Shown piece after piece: positions 25,211 through 33,554 of a stretch of DNA of 64,000 nt. The stretch is from positions 37,986 to 101,985 of the forward strand of contig CADAOZ010000009.1 of the NCBI GenBank assembly GCA_902789735.1, in the 5' to 3' direction. The notes beneath the pieces were generated by a model. The model saw only the letters and a list, made by a program, of their open reading frames with translations, was not told the origin of the DNA and searched no databases. The stretch's first letter is position 1. Each line of letters starts with the position of its first letter. The position numbers and the translations under genes are program-made. The DNA is from an uncultured Lachnospiraceae bacterium (GTDB lineage: Bacteria > Bacillota > Clostridia > Lachnospirales > Lachnospiraceae).

Positions 25211-27082
25211 TTATACATTTTTGACCGCCAGACAGCGGATCGCGTTCAGGACGCACAGGACCATGACGCCGACGTCCGCGAAGATGGCCAGCCACATATT
25301 GGCGACGCCCAGAGCGCCCAGGAGCAGGCACAGAAGCTTGACGCCGATGGCAAAATAAATATTCTCCTTTACGATCCGCATGCATCTGGAAGCGATCCGG
25401 ATTGCCTTGGCGATTTTGGCAGGATCATCATCCATCAGGACGACATCCGCGGCCTCTATGGCCGCATCGCTGCCCAGAGCGCCCATGGCGATCCCGATAT
25501 CCGCCCGGGACAGGACAGGTGCGTCATTAATGCCGTCGCCGACAAAGGCGACTGTTCCCTGTCCTCCGTTTTCCTGCAGGATCTGCTCGAAAAGCTGCAC
25601 TTTATCTCCCGGAAGCAGGTCTGCGTGGAACTCATCGATCCCTACCTCTCCGGCGACCTGCCGGGCCGTCTTTTCCGTATCGCCGGTCAGCATGACCGTC
25701 TTCCGGACGCCCGCTTTTTTCAGTTCCCGCATGGCTTCCGCCGCATTGTCCTTGAGCTGGTCGGCAATCACGATATGGCCCGCGTACTGCCCGTCAATCG
25801 CCGTATGTATGATCGTGCCTGTGCTGTGGCACTCCGCTGCTTCCAGGCCCAGATCTCCCATCAGCTTCCCGTTGCCTGCAGCCACCATATGGCCGTCCAC
25901 CACTGCGCGGATTCCTCTGCCGGCAATCTCTTCCACATCGCTGACCCTGTCCATCCGCAGCGCTTTTCCATAGGCCCGCTGCAGGCTCAGACTGATCGGG
26001 TGGGAAGAATGCCCTTCCGCGTGGGCTGTGTACTCCAGCAGCTGCCCTTCCTCTATAGGACTGTGATGGACGCCTGTCACCTCAAAATTTCCTTTTGTGA
26101 CCGTACCGGTCTTATCAAAGACGACGGTCCTGACAGACGCCAGGGTCTCCATAAAGTTGGACCCCTTGATCAGGATGCCCTGGCTGCCGGCACCGCCCAG
26201 GCCTCCGAAAAAGCTGAGCGGAATGCTGACCACAATGGCGCAGGGACAGCTGATGACCAGGAATGTAAGCGCCCTGTAGACCCATGTCCCCCACTCCGGC
26301 GCCGTTCCCATGAGCATCCGGACCACCGGCGGCAGGACCACCAGGGCCAGCGCGCTGTAACAGACAGCCGGCGTATAGACTCTGGCAAATTTAGTAATGA
26401 ACTGTTCGGACCTGGATTTTCTGGAGCTGGCGTTCTCGACCAGATCCAGGATTTTGGAAGCTGTCGATTCATCAAATTCACAGGTCGTCTCCACATGGAG
26501 CAGGCCGGATGTATTGATGAAGCCGGACAGGACCTCATCCCCGGGGCCCACTTCCCTTGGCAGGCTCTCTCCTGTCAGAGCTGCCGTATTCATGGTGGAA
26601 CTGCCTTCCGTAATGATACCGTCAATGGGCACCTTTTCACCGGGCCGGATCACAATGATACTGCCGATCTCAACTTCATCCGGATCCACCTTCCGGATCT
26701 GCCCGTCCTCTTCCAGATTGGCGTAATCCGGCCGGATATCCATCAGCTCACTGATGCTTCTGCGGCTGCGGCCGACGGCCCAGCTCTGAAAGAGCTCACC
26801 GATCTGGTAGAACCACATGACCGCCACGCTCTCGGTATATTCGCCGAGGATCATGGCGCCGATGGTGGCCACAGCCATCAGAAAGTTCTCATCAAATACC
26901 TGCCGGTTCATGATGCCTTTCCAGGCCTTGCGCAGAATATCATATCCCACCGTCAGATAAGGGATCAGATAGAGCAGAAAGCGCAGGACCGGATACTGAT
27001 CCAGGGGCAGGAAAGCCAGAATGAACATGCACACGCCCGCGGCCAGGATTCTGGTCAGCAGATTTTTCTGTTTCTTATTCAT
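25211..27082 (-). CDS. cadA: Zn/Cd-type heavy-metal P1B ATPase
   Basis: A 623-residue copper/zinc-class P-type ATPase. Features in order: N-terminal membrane spans, actuator motif AALTGES, the ion-binding SCPCAIVVS in a membrane helix, phosphorylation motif VFDKTGTVTKG, the HP motif SSHPIS, hinge VGDGINDAPVL and a last helix with FADVGVM. CPC combined with the terminal Asp helix is typical of Zn2+/Cd2+/Pb2+ exporters such as ZntA and CadA. The usual N-terminal HMA domain is absent and is encoded as a separate gene upstream. The ATG at 27082 follows AGAGGA. The upstream frame to 27214 covers a structured intercistronic region and is not coding. A CadC-like sensor lies upstream. Confidence 0.93.
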   Translation of the reverse strand: MNKKQKNLLTRILAAGVCMFILAFLPLDQYPVLRFLLYLIPYLTVGYDILRKAWKGIMNRQVFDENFLMAVATIGAMILGEYTESVAVMWFYQIGELFQSWAVGRSRRSISELMDIRPDYANLEEDGQIRKVDPDEVEIGSIIVIRPGEKVPIDGIITEGSSTMNTAALTGESLPREVGPGDEVLSGFINTSGLLHVETTCEFDESTASKILDLVENASSRKSRSEQFITKFARVYTPAVCYSALALVVLPPVVRMLMGTAPEWGTWVYRALTFLVISCPCAIVVSIPLSFFGGLGGAGSQGILIKGSNFMETLASVRTVVFDKTGTVTKGNFEVTGVHHSPIEEGQLLEYTAHAEGHSSHPISLSLQRAYGKALRMDRVSDVEEIAGRGIRAVVDGHMVAAGNGKLMGDLGLEAAECHSTGTIIHTAIDGQYAGHIVIADQLKDNAAEAMRELKKAGVRKTVMLTGDTEKTARQVAGEVGIDEFHADLLPGDKVQLFEQILQENGGQGTVAFVGDGINDAPVLSRADIGIAMGALGSDAAIEAADVVLMDDDPAKIAKAIRIASRCMRIVKENIYFAIGVKLLCLLLGALGVANMWLAIFADVGVMVLCVLNAIRCLAVKNV

Positions 27083-27099
27083 GCTAAATATCCTCTGTT

Positions 27100-27204
27100 C
27101 CGGCCGTGCTTTCCCGCTGCCGGGAAATACGGCCGGCTGTCTTTGCGGGCGCAAAGCCCGCGATAACAGCAGCCTCAGGATCCTGTCATCCGTGGGCTGC
27201 TGTT
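27100..27204 (-). repeat. three consecutive hairpins between hma and cadA
   Basis: Inverted repeats at 27100-27136 (CCGGCCG and TTTCCCG paired with their complements), 27146-27162 (GCGGGC/GCCCGC) and 27165-27204 (AACAGCAGCC/GGCTGCTGTT). The first ends only a few bases before the ribosome site of cadA, so it could affect cadA translation or the stability of the messenger. Confidence 0.6.
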
Positions 27205-27241
27205 TTTTATACATATGAAAACTATATAAGGCAGGTTTTTA

Positions 27242-27460
27242 TTACAGGAAAATCTCGCAGTCATCCTCTACGACCTTACAGTTCTTTACGACCTGCTGCA
27301 TGACCGCGTCCACATCGGCGCCGTCTTCGAATTCCACCTTCATCTTCAGCGTCATGAAATTGACGACCGCGTTCTTTACGCCGGGCGTGTTTCTGGTGGC
27401 TTCTTCCATCTTGTTGGCGCAGTTGGCGCAGTCTACTTCGATCTTGTAAGTTTTTTTCAT
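27242..27460 (-). CDS. free-standing heavy-metal-associated (HMA) domain protein
   Basis: A 72-residue protein consisting only of a ferredoxin-fold HMA domain. The metal-binding motif is VDCANCANKMEE (Cys-x-x-Cys), followed by the usual PGVKNAVVNF strand. It ends with acidic residues and a Cys (VVEDDCEIFL), which suits Zn2+ or Cd2+ better than Cu+. It probably replaces the HMA domain missing from the ATPase encoded next and hands metal to it. AGGAGG precedes the ATG at 27460. The gene has its own promoter and operator, placed after the sensor gene. Confidence 0.9.
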   Translation of the reverse strand: MKKTYKIEVDCANCANKMEEATRNTPGVKNAVVNFMTLKMKVEFEDGADVDAVMQQVVKNCKVVEDDCEIFL

Positions 27461-27523
27461 CTGAGCATCCTCCTGTCTGTGTCCGGATATAAATGGTAAA
27501 TTGAAAACCGTTTTTAGTTTAAA

Positions 27524-27583
27524 ACATATGAACATTTATTCATACGTTTGATATTATTGTAGCACCTTCCTGCCGGATGTCAA
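27524..27583 (-). promoter_or_regulatory. promoter and ArsR/CadC-type operator of hma-cadA
   Basis: On the minus strand TTGACA (27583-27578) and TACAAT (27561-27556) have a 16-base spacer. Directly downstream (27524-27547) lies ATGAA-N6-TTCAT within ACATATGAACA...TTCATACGT, the form of SmtB/CadC operators. Confidence 0.78.
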
Positions 27584-27621
27584 CAGAAAAGGTGCTTTCC
27601 GTAAAAAAATATCCCAGACCA

Positions 27622-27981
27622 TTATTCCTGGATATGATCCAGTCCCTGGTCAATAATGGTCCTGACATGATCATCTGCCAGGAAATAATAGACCTGTTTG
27701 CCCTCCCGCCTGGATTTGACCAGCCGGGCCTGTTTGAGAATCCGCAGCTGATGGGAAACAGCGCTCTGGGTCATCTGCAGGAGCTCTGCCAGATCACATA
27801 CACAGATTTCGGACCGGAACAGGGCAAACAGGATCCGGATCCTGGTGGAGTCCCCAAAGACCTTGAACAGCTCCGCCAGATCGCAGAGTTCATCCTCACC
27901 GGGCATCTGCCCGCTCAGCAGCTTCACCTTATCCTCATGTACTTCCGTGCATTCACAGCACTCCACGTCACCGATTGCCAT
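27622..27981 (-). CDS. ArsR/SmtB-family metal-sensing repressor (CadC-like)
   Basis: A 119-residue winged-helix repressor. The N-terminal arm carries CCECTEVHE, and the recognition region contains the metal-site motif ICVCDLAELLQMTQSAVSHQ. In CadC the arm cysteines and the CVC cysteines bind Cd/Pb/Zn. Metal binding releases the repressor from DNA. It is the first gene of the metal module, and matching operators lie before it (28010-28033) and before hma (27524-27547), so it likely controls both itself and the exporter. The exact metal is uncertain; a Zn/Cd-class response fits both sensor and ATPase. Confidence 0.92.
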   Translation of the reverse strand: MAIGDVECCECTEVHEDKVKLLSGQMPGEDELCDLAELFKVFGDSTRIRILFALFRSEICVCDLAELLQMTQSAVSHQLRILKQARLVKSRREGKQVYYFLADDHVRTIIDQGLDHIQE

Positions 27982-28009
27982 ACTTTTCTCTTTCCATTCT
28001 TTTCAATAA

Positions 28010-28033
28010 ACATATGATTATTTGTTCATATGT
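28010..28033. promoter_or_regulatory. operator of the ArsR-family gene
   Basis: A perfect 8-bp inverted repeat, ACATATGA...TCATATGT, with an 8-base spacer. It lies 28 bases before the sensor start codon and next to a TTGACC/TAGATT promoter-like pair on the minus strand. Confidence 0.75.
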
Positions 28034-28091
28034 ATAATCTATCACGTTATTCTCCTCCGGTCAAGGCCCTGTCTGATCGGGACGGTCCGCC

Positions 28092-28121
28092 AAAAAAGAG
28101 ACGGACCAAACGGTCCGCCTC
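28092..28121 (-). terminator. terminator of the rnf operon
   Basis: GAGACGGACC pairs with GGTCCGCCTC (one mismatch) around a 4-base loop. On the minus strand a run of U follows, 34 bases after the rnfB stop codon. Confidence 0.8.
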
Positions 28122-28154
28122 TCATTTCCTTTTTTGTATACCGGATCTTTCCGA

Positions 28155-28958
28155 TCAGTCAACACGCTTTGTGATGATCTTGGCAGGACATTTGCTGGCA
28201 CAGCGGCCGCAGCTCTTGCACTTCTCATAATCGATCTGGGCGATATTGTTGGTCACGGAGATCGCTTCGAATTGACACTGCCTTGTGCACAGGCCGCAGC
28301 CGAGACAGCCGGCATCACACTGCTGTTTGACCATAACGCCTTTTTCGGTGTTGCGGCACTGCACAGCGTATTTGGATTTATCCGGGATAATCTCGATCAG
28401 CTTCTGCGGGCAGGCCGCGGCGCATTTGCCGCAGGCAACGCACTTCTCACGGTCAACGACCGCTACGCCGTTGATGACATGGATGGCGTCGAATTCACAG
28501 GCCTGGACGCACTCACCAAAGCCAAGGCATCCCTGCTGGCAGGCCTTGCCGCCGTGGCCGGGCACCGCCTGGGCCGCGGAGCAGGTACTGGGGCCCACAT
28601 AATTGCCGTTGGTCTTTGCTTTGTCACAGGTGCCCGCGCATCTGACAAAGGCCACCTTCTTATCGACCGCGCCGGCCTCCACGCCCATGATGCCGGAAAT
28701 CTTTTCCGCCACCGGCGCGCCGCCGACGGGACAGGCTGTTACAGGCGCTTCGCCCTTTGCGATGGCCGCCGCGCAGCCGTCACAGCCGGGGAAGCCGCAG
28801 GCGCCGCAGTTGTTGCCGGGCAGGCATTCACGGACCGCTGATTCCTTGGGATCGATCTCGACCGCGAATTTCTTTCCCGCGAATACCAGGAAAGCGCCGA
28901 TCGCCAGGCCGATGACCGCCAGGAGAATAATGGTCACAAATGTAATAATTCCACTCAT
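28155..28958 (-). CDS. rnfB: RnfB, iron-sulfur subunit of the Rnf complex
   Basis: A 267-residue protein with one N-terminal membrane anchor (ITFVTIILLAVIGLAIGAFL). A 4Fe-4S domain CLPGNNCGACGFPGC follows, then several ferredoxin-type Cys clusters: CQQGCLGFGECVQAC, CVACGKCAAACP, CDAGCLGCGLCTRQC and CKSCGRCASKCP. In the Rnf complex RnfB accepts electrons from reduced ferredoxin and passes them towards NAD+ with ion pumping. It is the last gene of the operon, which matches the C-D-G-E-A-B order of clostridial Rnf clusters. Confidence 0.96.
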   Translation of the reverse strand: MSGIITFVTIILLAVIGLAIGAFLVFAGKKFAVEIDPKESAVRECLPGNNCGACGFPGCDGCAAAIAKGEAPVTACPVGGAPVAEKISGIMGVEAGAVDKKVAFVRCAGTCDKAKTNGNYVGPSTCSAAQAVPGHGGKACQQGCLGFGECVQACEFDAIHVINGVAVVDREKCVACGKCAAACPQKLIEIIPDKSKYAVQCRNTEKGVMVKQQCDAGCLGCGLCTRQCQFEAISVTNNIAQIDYEKCKSCGRCASKCPAKIITKRVD

Positions 28959-28973
28959 ATCCGAACGCCTCCT

Positions 28974-29549
28974 TTAACCCAGACTTGAAAAGCCAAAGAA
29001 AGCAATGCCCATCAATGCGGCGCAGAACAGGACCAGGGGCGCGCCCTTTACAGGCTCGGGGATATCATTATCCGCGATCTGCTCTCTGATGCCTGCCAGC
29101 AGTACGATCGCGATGGTGTAACCCAGAGCGGTACCGAAACCGGACACAACACTTTCAATGAAATTATAACCGTCAGTTACGTTGTTCAGCGCAACACCCA
29201 GCACCGCGCAGTTGGTGGTGATCAGGGGCAGATAAATGCCCAGTGCCGTATACAGGGCGGGTGAAGTCTTTTTCAGGAACATCTCAACGATCTGGACCAG
29301 GGCCGCAATGACCAGAATGAATACGATGGTCTGCAGATAATCCAGTCCCAGAGGCGCCAGGATAAAGGTATAAAGGATGTAGGCGACCGCCGAAGCGATG
29401 GTAATAACGAAGATGACCGCGCCGCCGAGGCTGGCGGAGGTCTTGATCTTATTGGATACGCCCAGGAAGGAGCAGATACCCAGGAACTGACTCAGGACTA
29501 CGTTATTCATGAACGCAGCGCCGATCACAATCATAATGAGGGAATTCAT
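28974..29549 (-). CDS. rnfA: RnfA, membrane subunit of the Rnf complex
   Basis: A 191-residue integral membrane protein with six hydrophobic segments. FMNNVVLSQFLGICSFLGVS near the N-terminus and ITTNCAVLGVALNN are conserved in RnfA/NqrE. RnfA and RnfE together hold an iron-sulfur centre within the membrane through paired cysteines. Its start overlaps the rnfE stop by four bases (ATGA), so translation is coupled. The length is normal. Confidence 0.95.
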   Translation of the reverse strand: MNSLIMIVIGAAFMNNVVLSQFLGICSFLGVSNKIKTSASLGGAVIFVITIASAVAYILYTFILAPLGLDYLQTIVFILVIAALVQIVEMFLKKTSPALYTALGIYLPLITTNCAVLGVALNNVTDGYNFIESVVSGFGTALGYTIAIVLLAGIREQIADNDIPEPVKGAPLVLFCAALMGIAFFGFSSLG

Positions 29550-30244
29550 GCTTTCTTACCCTCCTTTCCTTCACAATCCGGGTCCGCGCCGGGAGCACCG
29601 CAGCCGGGGCAGTTATCGCAGCCTTCCGCCACATCATTGGCTCTGGTCTTGATATGCATGGCGTTCATGGCCATAACAATGAAACCAAGGACCAGGAAAG
29701 CGCCGGGCGCCTTGACCAGGATGTCGATGGGCTTATAGATGGAAGGCATGACCTGGATCCCTGCGAATGTGCCCGCGCCGAACAGTTCACGGAAAGCGGA
29801 CAGCAGGAAGAGGCCCCATGTGAAACCGATGCCCATGCCGATGCCGTCAAAGGTGGACGCCAGCGGCGGGTTCTTGGAAGCGTAGGCTTCCGCACGGCCG
29901 AGGATGATACAGTTTACAACGATCAGCGGGATATAAACGCCCAGTGAATCGTTCAGCGCTACGAAATAGGCCTGCATGATCAGCTGCGTGACTGTTACAA
30001 AGGACGCAACGATGACAATATATGCAGGAAGCCGGACATCATCCGGGATCAGCTTTCTGACCAGGGAGATGACCAGGTTGGATACGACCAGAACGGCGGT
30101 CGTAGAGAGTCCCATACCGATGCCGTTGGTCACGGATGTGGTGACCGCCAGTGTAGGACACATGCCCAGCATCATGATAAAAATGGGGTTCTCTGTAGCA
30201 ATACCGTTGATGATCCGCTCAATTGCGACATTGTTCTTATTCAT
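29546..30244 (-). CDS. rnfE: RnfE, membrane subunit with Cys-rich C-terminal tail
   Basis: A 232-residue membrane protein homologous to RnfE/NqrD, with MLGMCPTLAVTTSVTNGIGM and LIVVNCIILGRAEAYASKN carrying the conserved cysteines. It forms the membrane core with RnfA. The C-terminal tail past about residue 205 is extra: EGCDNCPGCGAPGADPDCEG, with four Cys in 16 residues, then a charged end. Standard RnfE stops around 200-210 residues. The tail could bind a metal or a cluster, or be a structural zinc site; the sequence cannot decide. Confidence 0.95.
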   Translation of the reverse strand: MNKNNVAIERIINGIATENPIFIMMLGMCPTLAVTTSVTNGIGMGLSTTAVLVVSNLVISLVRKLIPDDVRLPAYIVIVASFVTVTQLIMQAYFVALNDSLGVYIPLIVVNCIILGRAEAYASKNPPLASTFDGIGMGIGFTWGLFLLSAFRELFGAGTFAGIQVMPSIYKPIDILVKAPGAFLVLGFIVMAMNAMHIKTRANDVAEGCDNCPGCGAPGADPDCEGKEGKKA

Positions 30245-30256
30245 GCTTCCACCCCC

Positions 30257-31825
30257 TTACTGCGCAAGATAGTTCTGATAGAAATCAATCGCGGCGTTGA
30301 CCGCGTTGACAACAGCGCCGGAGGTCGTAGACGCACCGGATACCGAGTCGATCTCGTTATCCGCTGTACTGCCGCCCTGCTTCAGAAGGACGAAGGAATC
30401 GACCTGCTTGTCCTGGAACTGGTTTCTCCAGGATTCCTCATTGACCAGCATGCCCATGCCGGCCGTCTCGTTCAGAACCGTGAAGGAAACGCCCAGGATC
30501 TTACCCTCGGTATCCATACCGACGGCCATGGTGATCTCACCGTCGTAGCCATCCATTGTGGTGGCGCTGATGCCGTAGCCTACCACATTGCCGGCGTCAT
30601 CCTTGGCGACCGCCACCTCATTGATATAGGCCTTGCCGTAGGCACCGTCACCGTAGACAGCTCCGTTCAGGCCCTCTACCGCCGCGCTGATAGTCTCGTC
30701 ATATTCGAAATTCTTGCCGGTCGGAACGACTTCCGCGTAAGCCTGAAGCTTTTTGGCTTCCTGGTTGGCGTCGATCGTGGTCTTGGTCGTGGCGTAAACA
30801 CCTGCCAGGGCCGCGCCGGCGATCGCTGTGATGATCATCAGGATCAGAGCGGATTTAGGGAAGGCAAAGCCTTTCTTCTTCTCGTCGGGATCGTAGACCT
30901 GCCCTTTTTTGCCGACACCCCAGGGAACGGGGATGATGTACTTGTCAAGGAGCGGTACCACCAGGTTGGAAATAATGATGGCGTAGGACATACCGTCCGC
31001 CATGCCGCTGTAGAAACGGAACAGGGCTGCCAGCGCGCCTACCAGAGCGCCGTAGATCAGCTGGCCGGTCCTTGTCATGGGGCTGGTGACCGGGTCGGTG
31101 GCCATAAAGAAGGCACCCAGGACCAGACCGCCGCCGCAGAAGTGGGCCGCCAGGAACATGGGGTCGAATCCCTGTCCGCCGAACAGGCCCATCATGACCA
31201 GGAATACGGCGATACAGGAGACCGGGATCTCCCATGTAATAGTCCCTGATACCAGCAGGAAAACAGCGCCGATCAGCAGGGCGCAGATGCTGACACCGAT
31301 ATGGCCCATGGCATGGCCCAGGAACATATCCAGAATGTCAATGGTCTCACCATTGGCAAGCTGTGCCAGAGGTGTGGCGCCGGATACGGTATCGTAGCTG
31401 TAATCGGTCATGACCTTGCCGAAAGAGATCAGCAGGAAGGCACGGCCGGCCAGGGCGGGGTTCATAAAGTTCTGTCCGAGTCCGCCGAAGAAGCACTTGG
31501 TGACCAGGATGGCGAAGACGCCGCCCAGGATCGGGGCGTACAGCGGGATGGACGGAGGGATGACCAGGGCCAGCAGAATGCCTGTCACAACTGCGGAGCA
31601 GTCTGTCAGGGAGTTCTTTCTGTGGGTGATCATATTGAACACAAATTCCGTCGCCATACAGGAAGCAATACTGCACAGGATGACGAGCAGCGTATAAAGT
31701 CCGAAATGGAACACCGCGAAAATGGTCGCGGGCAGAAGGGAAAGGATGACATTGTACATTTCCCTTCCGGTCGTATGGGAGCTTCTCAGATGAGGAGACG
31801 ATGATACATTCAGCATATTACTCAT
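30257..31825 (-). CDS. rnfDG: RnfD-RnfG fusion subunit of the Rnf complex
   Basis: A single 522-residue frame carrying two subunits normally made separately. Residues 1 to about 310 are RnfD: multiple membrane spans and the flavinylation motif DTVSGATPLAQLA (FMN-Thr at 151). Residues from about 322 are RnfG: one membrane helix (LILMIITAIAGAALAGVYA) and an extracytoplasmic FMN-binding domain ending in DSVSGASTTSGAVVNA (FMN-Thr expected at 501). A charged linker, YDPDEKKKG, joins them. Both flavin sites look intact, so the fusion should work. The order in the operon equals D then G. Start ATGA overlaps the rnfC stop. Confidence 0.95.
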   Translation of the reverse strand: MSNMLNVSSSPHLRSSHTTGREMYNVILSLLPATIFAVFHFGLYTLLVILCSIASCMATEFVFNMITHRKNSLTDCSAVVTGILLALVIPPSIPLYAPILGGVFAILVTKCFFGGLGQNFMNPALAGRAFLLISFGKVMTDYSYDTVSGATPLAQLANGETIDILDMFLGHAMGHIGVSICALLIGAVFLLVSGTITWEIPVSCIAVFLVMMGLFGGQGFDPMFLAAHFCGGGLVLGAFFMATDPVTSPMTRTGQLIYGALVGALAALFRFYSGMADGMSYAIIISNLVVPLLDKYIIPVPWGVGKKGQVYDPDEKKKGFAFPKSALILMIITAIAGAALAGVYATTKTTIDANQEAKKLQAYAEVVPTGKNFEYDETISAAVEGLNGAVYGDGAYGKAYINEVAVAKDDAGNVVGYGISATTMDGYDGEITMAVGMDTEGKILGVSFTVLNETAGMGMLVNEESWRNQFQDKQVDSFVLLKQGGSTADNEIDSVSGASTTSGAVVNAVNAAIDFYQNYLAQ

Positions 31826-33168
31826 TTGTTCCCCTCCTTCTGCTGTTTCATCCTGTTATAAGCCATCGCGCGGGGCTTGAACAGTTTAAATACGGGAACC
31901 AGAGGCCTGCGGGCCGGACATGTATATGTACAGCAGCCGCACTGGATACAGTCGAGGCCATGCAGGGCGATGAAGCGGTCCAGATCATTCCTTTCAGCCG
32001 CCTGCAGCATCAGCTGGGGAGACAGGCCCAGAGGGCAGGAACGGATACATCTGCCGCAGCGGATGCAGTTGGTCTGCTGGCCTTCCGCGATCTCCACTTC
32101 GTCCTCCGTCATGCAGTAAAGGGCGTTGTTGGCCTTGACCAGGGGAACATCCGTTCCGGGAATGGCCATACCCATCATGGGGCCGCCCAGCAGGATCTTT
32201 TTGGTGTCTTCGGTGGTGCCGCCTGCCGCTTCCAGTACTTCGGATACAGAAGTACCGATCCGGATCAGGAAGTTGCCGGGATTCACGGCGCCTTCACCGG
32301 TCACGGTAAAGCCCTTTTCCATCAGGGGCTCATTGAAGCAGACTGCCCTGTAAATGGCTGCCAGCGTCCATACATTGTCTACAATACAGCCCAGGCTGGC
32401 GGGCAGGGCACCGGATTCCATGTACATACCGGTGGCGGCATGGACCAGGTTACGCTCAGAGCCCTGCGGATAACGGACCTGCAGGGTCATGACAGAGATC
32501 CTGTCATCACCTTCCAGGGCTTCCTCGATTGCCTCAATGGCTTCCGGTTTGTTCTCCTCGATCGCGATAATGCCTTTCGCCTTGTCGAAAAGGCGCAGAA
32601 CACAGCGCATACCCTCGATGACCCATTCCGGGCGTTCACGCATCAGCCTGTCATCACAGGTGATACCGGGCTCACACTCCGCGCCGTTGGCAATGATCCA
32701 GCGGATCTCTTCCGGATTCCTGGGCGAAAGCTTGACATGCGTAGGGAAGCCCGCGCCGCCCAGACCGACGATACCGGCCATCTTGATCCTGTCGATAATC
32801 TCGGAATTGGTCAGCGTATCCGGGTCACACTCTTCCCCGATTCCTTCGACGGTATTGTACTTGCCGTCATTGGTCACGACGATACAGTCCGCCGGCACAC
32901 CTGCGGAAGTCCTGCGATGCTCGATCGCCTTGACTTTACCGGATACGGTCGCGTAAATATTGGCGGATACAAAACCATCCGCCTCTGCAATCAGCTGCCC
33001 CGCAAGGACCTCATCGTTACGCTTGACCACCGGTCTGGCCGGCTTGCCGATATGCTGGCTGATCGGATAGACCATTTCCCCTTTCGGCAGCAGCGTCTCA
33101 AAAGGCTTGTCCGCGGACAGCTCTTTGTTAGGTTTGGGATGTACACCACCCCTGAATTTGTAGCTCAT
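31822..33168 (-). CDS. rnfC: RnfC, NADH-binding subunit of the Rnf complex
   Basis: A 448-residue peripheral subunit related to NuoF. It starts MSYKFRGGVHPKPNKELS and contains AGIVGLGGAGFPTHVKLSP (nucleotide/FMN site), ANGAECEPGITCDDRLM, ILLGGPMMGMAI and two 4Fe-4S motifs, CIRCGRCIRSCP and CIQCGCCTYTCP. It binds NAD+/NADH and closes the electron path from ferredoxin. It is the first gene of the operon. The ATG at 33168 has AGGGG seven bases upstream; the frame runs a further 44 codons upstream, but these are leader sequence with no ribosome site. Confidence 0.96.
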   Translation of the reverse strand: MSYKFRGGVHPKPNKELSADKPFETLLPKGEMVYPISQHIGKPARPVVKRNDEVLAGQLIAEADGFVSANIYATVSGKVKAIEHRRTSAGVPADCIVVTNDGKYNTVEGIGEECDPDTLTNSEIIDRIKMAGIVGLGGAGFPTHVKLSPRNPEEIRWIIANGAECEPGITCDDRLMRERPEWVIEGMRCVLRLFDKAKGIIAIEENKPEAIEAIEEALEGDDRISVMTLQVRYPQGSERNLVHAATGMYMESGALPASLGCIVDNVWTLAAIYRAVCFNEPLMEKGFTVTGEGAVNPGNFLIRIGTSVSEVLEAAGGTTEDTKKILLGGPMMGMAIPGTDVPLVKANNALYCMTEDEVEIAEGQQTNCIRCGRCIRSCPLGLSPQLMLQAAERNDLDRFIALHGLDCIQCGCCTYTCPARRPLVPVFKLFKPRAMAYNRMKQQKEGNK

Positions 33169-33554
33169 ATGTTTCCCCTTTTCAAACATACTATTTAAAG
33201 ACCCCCCAGGACCTATTCCTGACCGGTCATTTAAAACAGCTTCTGTTCCCTTGCTCCGCAGGGCAGCGGCGCTGCGGGCGCCCTGTTTCCTGTCCGGCAT
33301 GTTCTCTGCCGCGGGCCGTACATCCCGCGTCAGATCTGAAAAAAGTCAAACTCCGCCATCGTCGGAATTTACTGCTAAAAGAATACCATTGTGCAGGATA
33401 GTTAGTCACGACTTACCTCAAAACCTGCATGAATTGTATCCCTTTATGTACATTTCTTTTCTATTACATCACCAAAAATGATAATCGTTCTCCTTATTAA
33501 CTCAGGATTTTCCGGGGGGTACCAGAAACGTCATGCCCCCCGTTCCGCGGCGTT
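33169..33554 (-). other. leader and spacer upstream of rnfC
   Basis: About 385 bp without a gene. It must contain the rnf promoter, and the distance to rnfC suggests a long leader with GC-rich segments able to fold (around 33250-33285). I could not match it to a known riboswitch. A CGGGGGG/CCCCCCG hairpin at about 33513-33541 follows the metallopeptidase gene but lacks a U-run. Confidence 0.4.

Noticed and set aside
25142..27166. A 674-codon plus-strand frame opposite the P-type ATPase
   Set aside because: It mirrors the codon structure of the ATPase gene, and the translated sequence shows no family motifs.
27165..27204. Terminator for a plus-strand gene
   Set aside because: The T-run is on the plus strand, but no plus-strand gene lies upstream; it is better read as part of a structured spacer in the minus-strand metal operon.
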